28,740 nt of DNA from a virus: IMG/VR virus record IMGVR_UViG_3300027805_000063, positions 1 through 28,740 of that record; one strand, written 5' to 3'. The position numbers were made by a program, and so were the translations under genes. Positions 26,994 through 28,740 of this stretch are shown one piece after another. How positions within the stretch are numbered: position 1 is the first letter of the stretch; the number at the start of each line of letters is the position of its first letter. The notes beneath the pieces were generated by a model. The model was not told the DNA's origin. It saw only the letters and a program-made list of their open reading frames with translations, and ran no database searches.

Positions 26994-28740
26994 TTGTTAT
27001 CAACTAAAGAGGTAGTAGCCAAGGTTAATCGCCTTCAAACACGCTACTCCGCACGTGACCAGAGAATGCGTGATGTGCTCTCTGTACGTCAGGGAGACAT
27101 TAGCAAGGTTTACCCTGCAATGTTTTCTGAGGAATATCCAAAGCCTCTAGTTGCTAACTTCATTGACGTAGCAGCACGTGACCTTGCAGAAGCAATGGCA
27201 CCGCTACCATCGTTTAACTGCGCTGCAACCAATATGGTTTCAGACTCAGCACGTAAGGCAGCAGACACACGTACTCGTATTGTTAACCATTACATCAGTG
27301 CATCTGAACTACAAATTCAAATGTACACAGGTGCTGATTGGTTTAATACCTACGGTATGTTGCCAGGTATGGTGGAGATGGACTATGAAACCAATAATCC
27401 AAGAATACGTCTGCTTAATCCTTTTGGTACTTATCCTGAAATTGATAGATTCGGTCGCACAGTTTCGCTTACACAAGTTATGGCATCTGATGCTGAAACG
27501 TTAGCGATGCAGTACCCAGAGTTCTATGACCAGATTATGCCAAAGAATGTTTATTCTCCTGGCTCACCGTATGTGTCACTAGTTCGCTACCACGACAAAG
27601 ACCAAGACTTAATCTTTATCCCAGAGCGTAAGAACCTAGTACTCTCAAACATTCCTAACCCTATTGGAAAGTGTATGGCCTACGTTGCTATGCGCTCATC
27701 CATTGACGGTGAAGCACGTGGACAGTTTGATGATGTTCTATCAGTTCAACTTGCTCGTGCTCGCTTTGCAGTATTGCAGATCCAAGCAGCAGAAAAATCT
27801 ATCCAAGCACCTATTGCTATTCCACAAGATGTGCAAGAGTTGGCACTGGGACCAGATGCAATTATGCGTTCTGCAAATCCACAAGGTATCCGACGTGTTC
27901 CACTAGAACTACCACCTGGAGTTTTTACTGAATCTGGTGTATTAGAGCGTGAACTACGTCTAGGTTCTCGTTACCCAGAGGTTCGCTCAGGTAACATTGA
28001 TGCATCTATCGTTACAGGCCGTGGTGTGCAAGCACTACAGGCAGGCTTTGATACACAGATCAAGTCAGCACAAGCACAGTTTGCCCGTATGTTTACAGAC
28101 CTTGCTTCTCTTTGCTTTGAAGTAGATGAGAAGATCTTTGGCAATATGACCAAGGAAATCAAGGGCGTAGATGATGGTACTCCGTTTAATATGAAGTACA
28201 TCCCATCAAAGCAGATTGATGGTAACTACGGTGTAGATGTTCGTTACGGAATTATGTCTGGTATGGATCCTAACCGTGCAATCATTGCATTGTTACAGAT
28301 GCGTTCAGACAAGTTAGTTTCTCGTGATTATGTACGCCGTGAGATTCCTATGGAACTCAACGTTACCCAGGAGGAACAACGTGTCGACATTGAAGAAATG
28401 CGCGACTCTTTGCGTGTTGCTGTTGCTCAGTATGCTCAGGCGATACCTGCTCTTGCAGCGCAAGGTCAAGATCCAAGTCAGATCATTACTCGTATTGCAG
28501 AAGTTATCCAAGGCCGTCAAAAGGGTCTTCAGTTAGAAACTATTATTGGTAAGGCATTTGCGCCAGAACCAGCGCCAGAGATGCCAGTAGCACCAGAACT
28601 AATGCAGGGTGCACCACAAGTTCCAGCAGCGGGAGCACTCCCTGCCCCTGCCTCGCAGCCAACTCCAGAACAACCAGGAGGCGCACCCGCTGCTGCTCAA
28701 CGTCCAGATATAGGCCAACTACTAGCCGCCATTGGCGGGG
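26994..28740 (+). CDS. Portal protein (partial, runs off the right end)
   Basis: The frame from TTG 26994 (AAGGA at 26983-26987, six bases upstream) stays open for 582 codons to the last base. It begins LLSTKEVVAKVNRLQTRYSA, has PLVANFIDVAARDLAEAMAP, RLLNPFGTYPEIDRFGR, SLVRYHDKD, a long helical stem and wing region (QFDDVLSVQLARARFAVLQI, GNIDASIVTGRGVQALQAGF), MKYIPSKQIDGNYGVDVRYG and a Pro/Ala-rich, disordered tail. This is the order of phage portal proteins, the 12-fold ring through which DNA enters the head. Missing sequence is at the C-terminus only. It follows terminase, as expected. Confidence 0.85.
   Translation, partial: MLSTKEVVAKVNRLQTRYSARDQRMRDVLSVRQGDISKVYPAMFSEEYPKPLVANFIDVAARDLAEAMAPLPSFNCAATNMVSDSARKAADTRTRIVNHYISASELQIQMYTGADWFNTYGMLPGMVEMDYETNNPRIRLLNPFGTYPEIDRFGRTVSLTQVMASDAETLAMQYPEFYDQIMPKNVYSPGSPYVSLVRYHDKDQDLIFIPERKNLVLSNIPNPIGKCMAYVAMRSSIDGEARGQFDDVLSVQLARARFAVLQIQAAEKSIQAPIAIPQDVQELALGPDAIMRSANPQGIRRVPLELPPGVFTESGVLERELRLGSRYPEVRSGNIDASIVTGRGVQALQAGFDTQIKSAQAQFARMFTDLASLCFEVDEKIFGNMTKEIKGVDDGTPFNMKYIPSKQIDGNYGVDVRYGIMSGMDPNRAIIALLQMRSDKLVSRDYVRREIPMELNVTQEEQRVDIEEMRDSLRVAVAQYAQAIPALAAQGQDPSQIITRIAEVIQGRQKGLQLETIIGKAFAPEPAPEMPVAPELMQGAPQVPAAGALPAPASQPTPEQPGGAPAAAQRPDIGQLLAAIGG

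Overview
The window is almost entirely a tailed-phage genome. I read its host as an actinobacterium. The main reason is a WhiB-family gene (15138-15407), a family confined to Actinobacteria and their phages. A proteasome-like beta subunit (13013-13570) and several small families that I associate with actinophages agree with this. Base composition is moderate (mid-40s % GC by eye) rather than GC-rich, which would suit low-GC freshwater Actinobacteria of the acI/Nanopelagicales type. That host guess is inference.

Layout, left to right. (1) 1-12256, plus strand, virion and lysis module: the last codons of a major capsid protein; small head genes, some lysine-rich; an inserted HNH endonuclease; a collagen-like fibre gene followed directly by a glycosyltransferase; a connector-like protein; two fibre or decoration proteins; an AT-rich tail-fibre cassette; a complete tyrosine recombinase; a 735-residue tail protein; then a membrane protein, an M15-type endolysin and a holin, closed by a strong terminator at 12276-12311. 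(2) 12316-12901, minus strand: a zinc-ribbon protein and an HNH endonuclease. (3) 13013-19503, plus strand, DNA metabolism and host takeover: proteasome-like Ntn hydrolase, Cas4/RecB-like exonuclease, zinc-binding protein, WhiB, DnaB/RecA-like ATPase, Holliday-resolvase-like nuclease, a primase split into overlapping CHC2 and TOPRIM genes, a DUF1599/Nmad1-like protein, a sigma-like protein and an FmdB-like zinc ribbon, closed by a terminator at 19502-19541. (4) 23489 down to 19573, minus strand: about 20 tiny, tightly coupled genes read from a consensus promoter at 23543-23569, ending in a secreted lytic transglycosylase. (5) 23490-24340: an 850-base non-coding control region full of palindromes, including a perfect CRP/GlxR-type site. 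(6) 24341 to the right end, plus strand: large terminase with an N-terminal DNA-binding-like segment, two lysine-rich proteins, and a portal gene that stays open to the last base.

The window begins inside the capsid gene and ends inside the portal gene. In phage gene order the rest of the portal, a scaffold or protease and the capsid gene would join the two ends. The source is therefore probably a circularly permuted genome only a few kb longer than the window (inference). No tape-measure gene lies between the capsid and lysis genes, which favours a short-tailed, podovirus-like particle.

How the parts may work together: a divergent control region drives the minus-strand early genes one way and packaging and structural genes the other; the replication operon supplies helicase, primase, exonuclease and resolvase but no DNA polymerase, so the phage probably uses the host polymerase. 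WhiB, the sigma-like protein and the proteasome-like protein are candidates for redirecting host transcription and protein turnover. The least ordinary observations are the proteasome-like gene, the collagen-like/glycosyltransferase pair, the nested primase genes, the overlapping lytic-transglycosylase gene, and two potentially switching RNA structures in the early operon.
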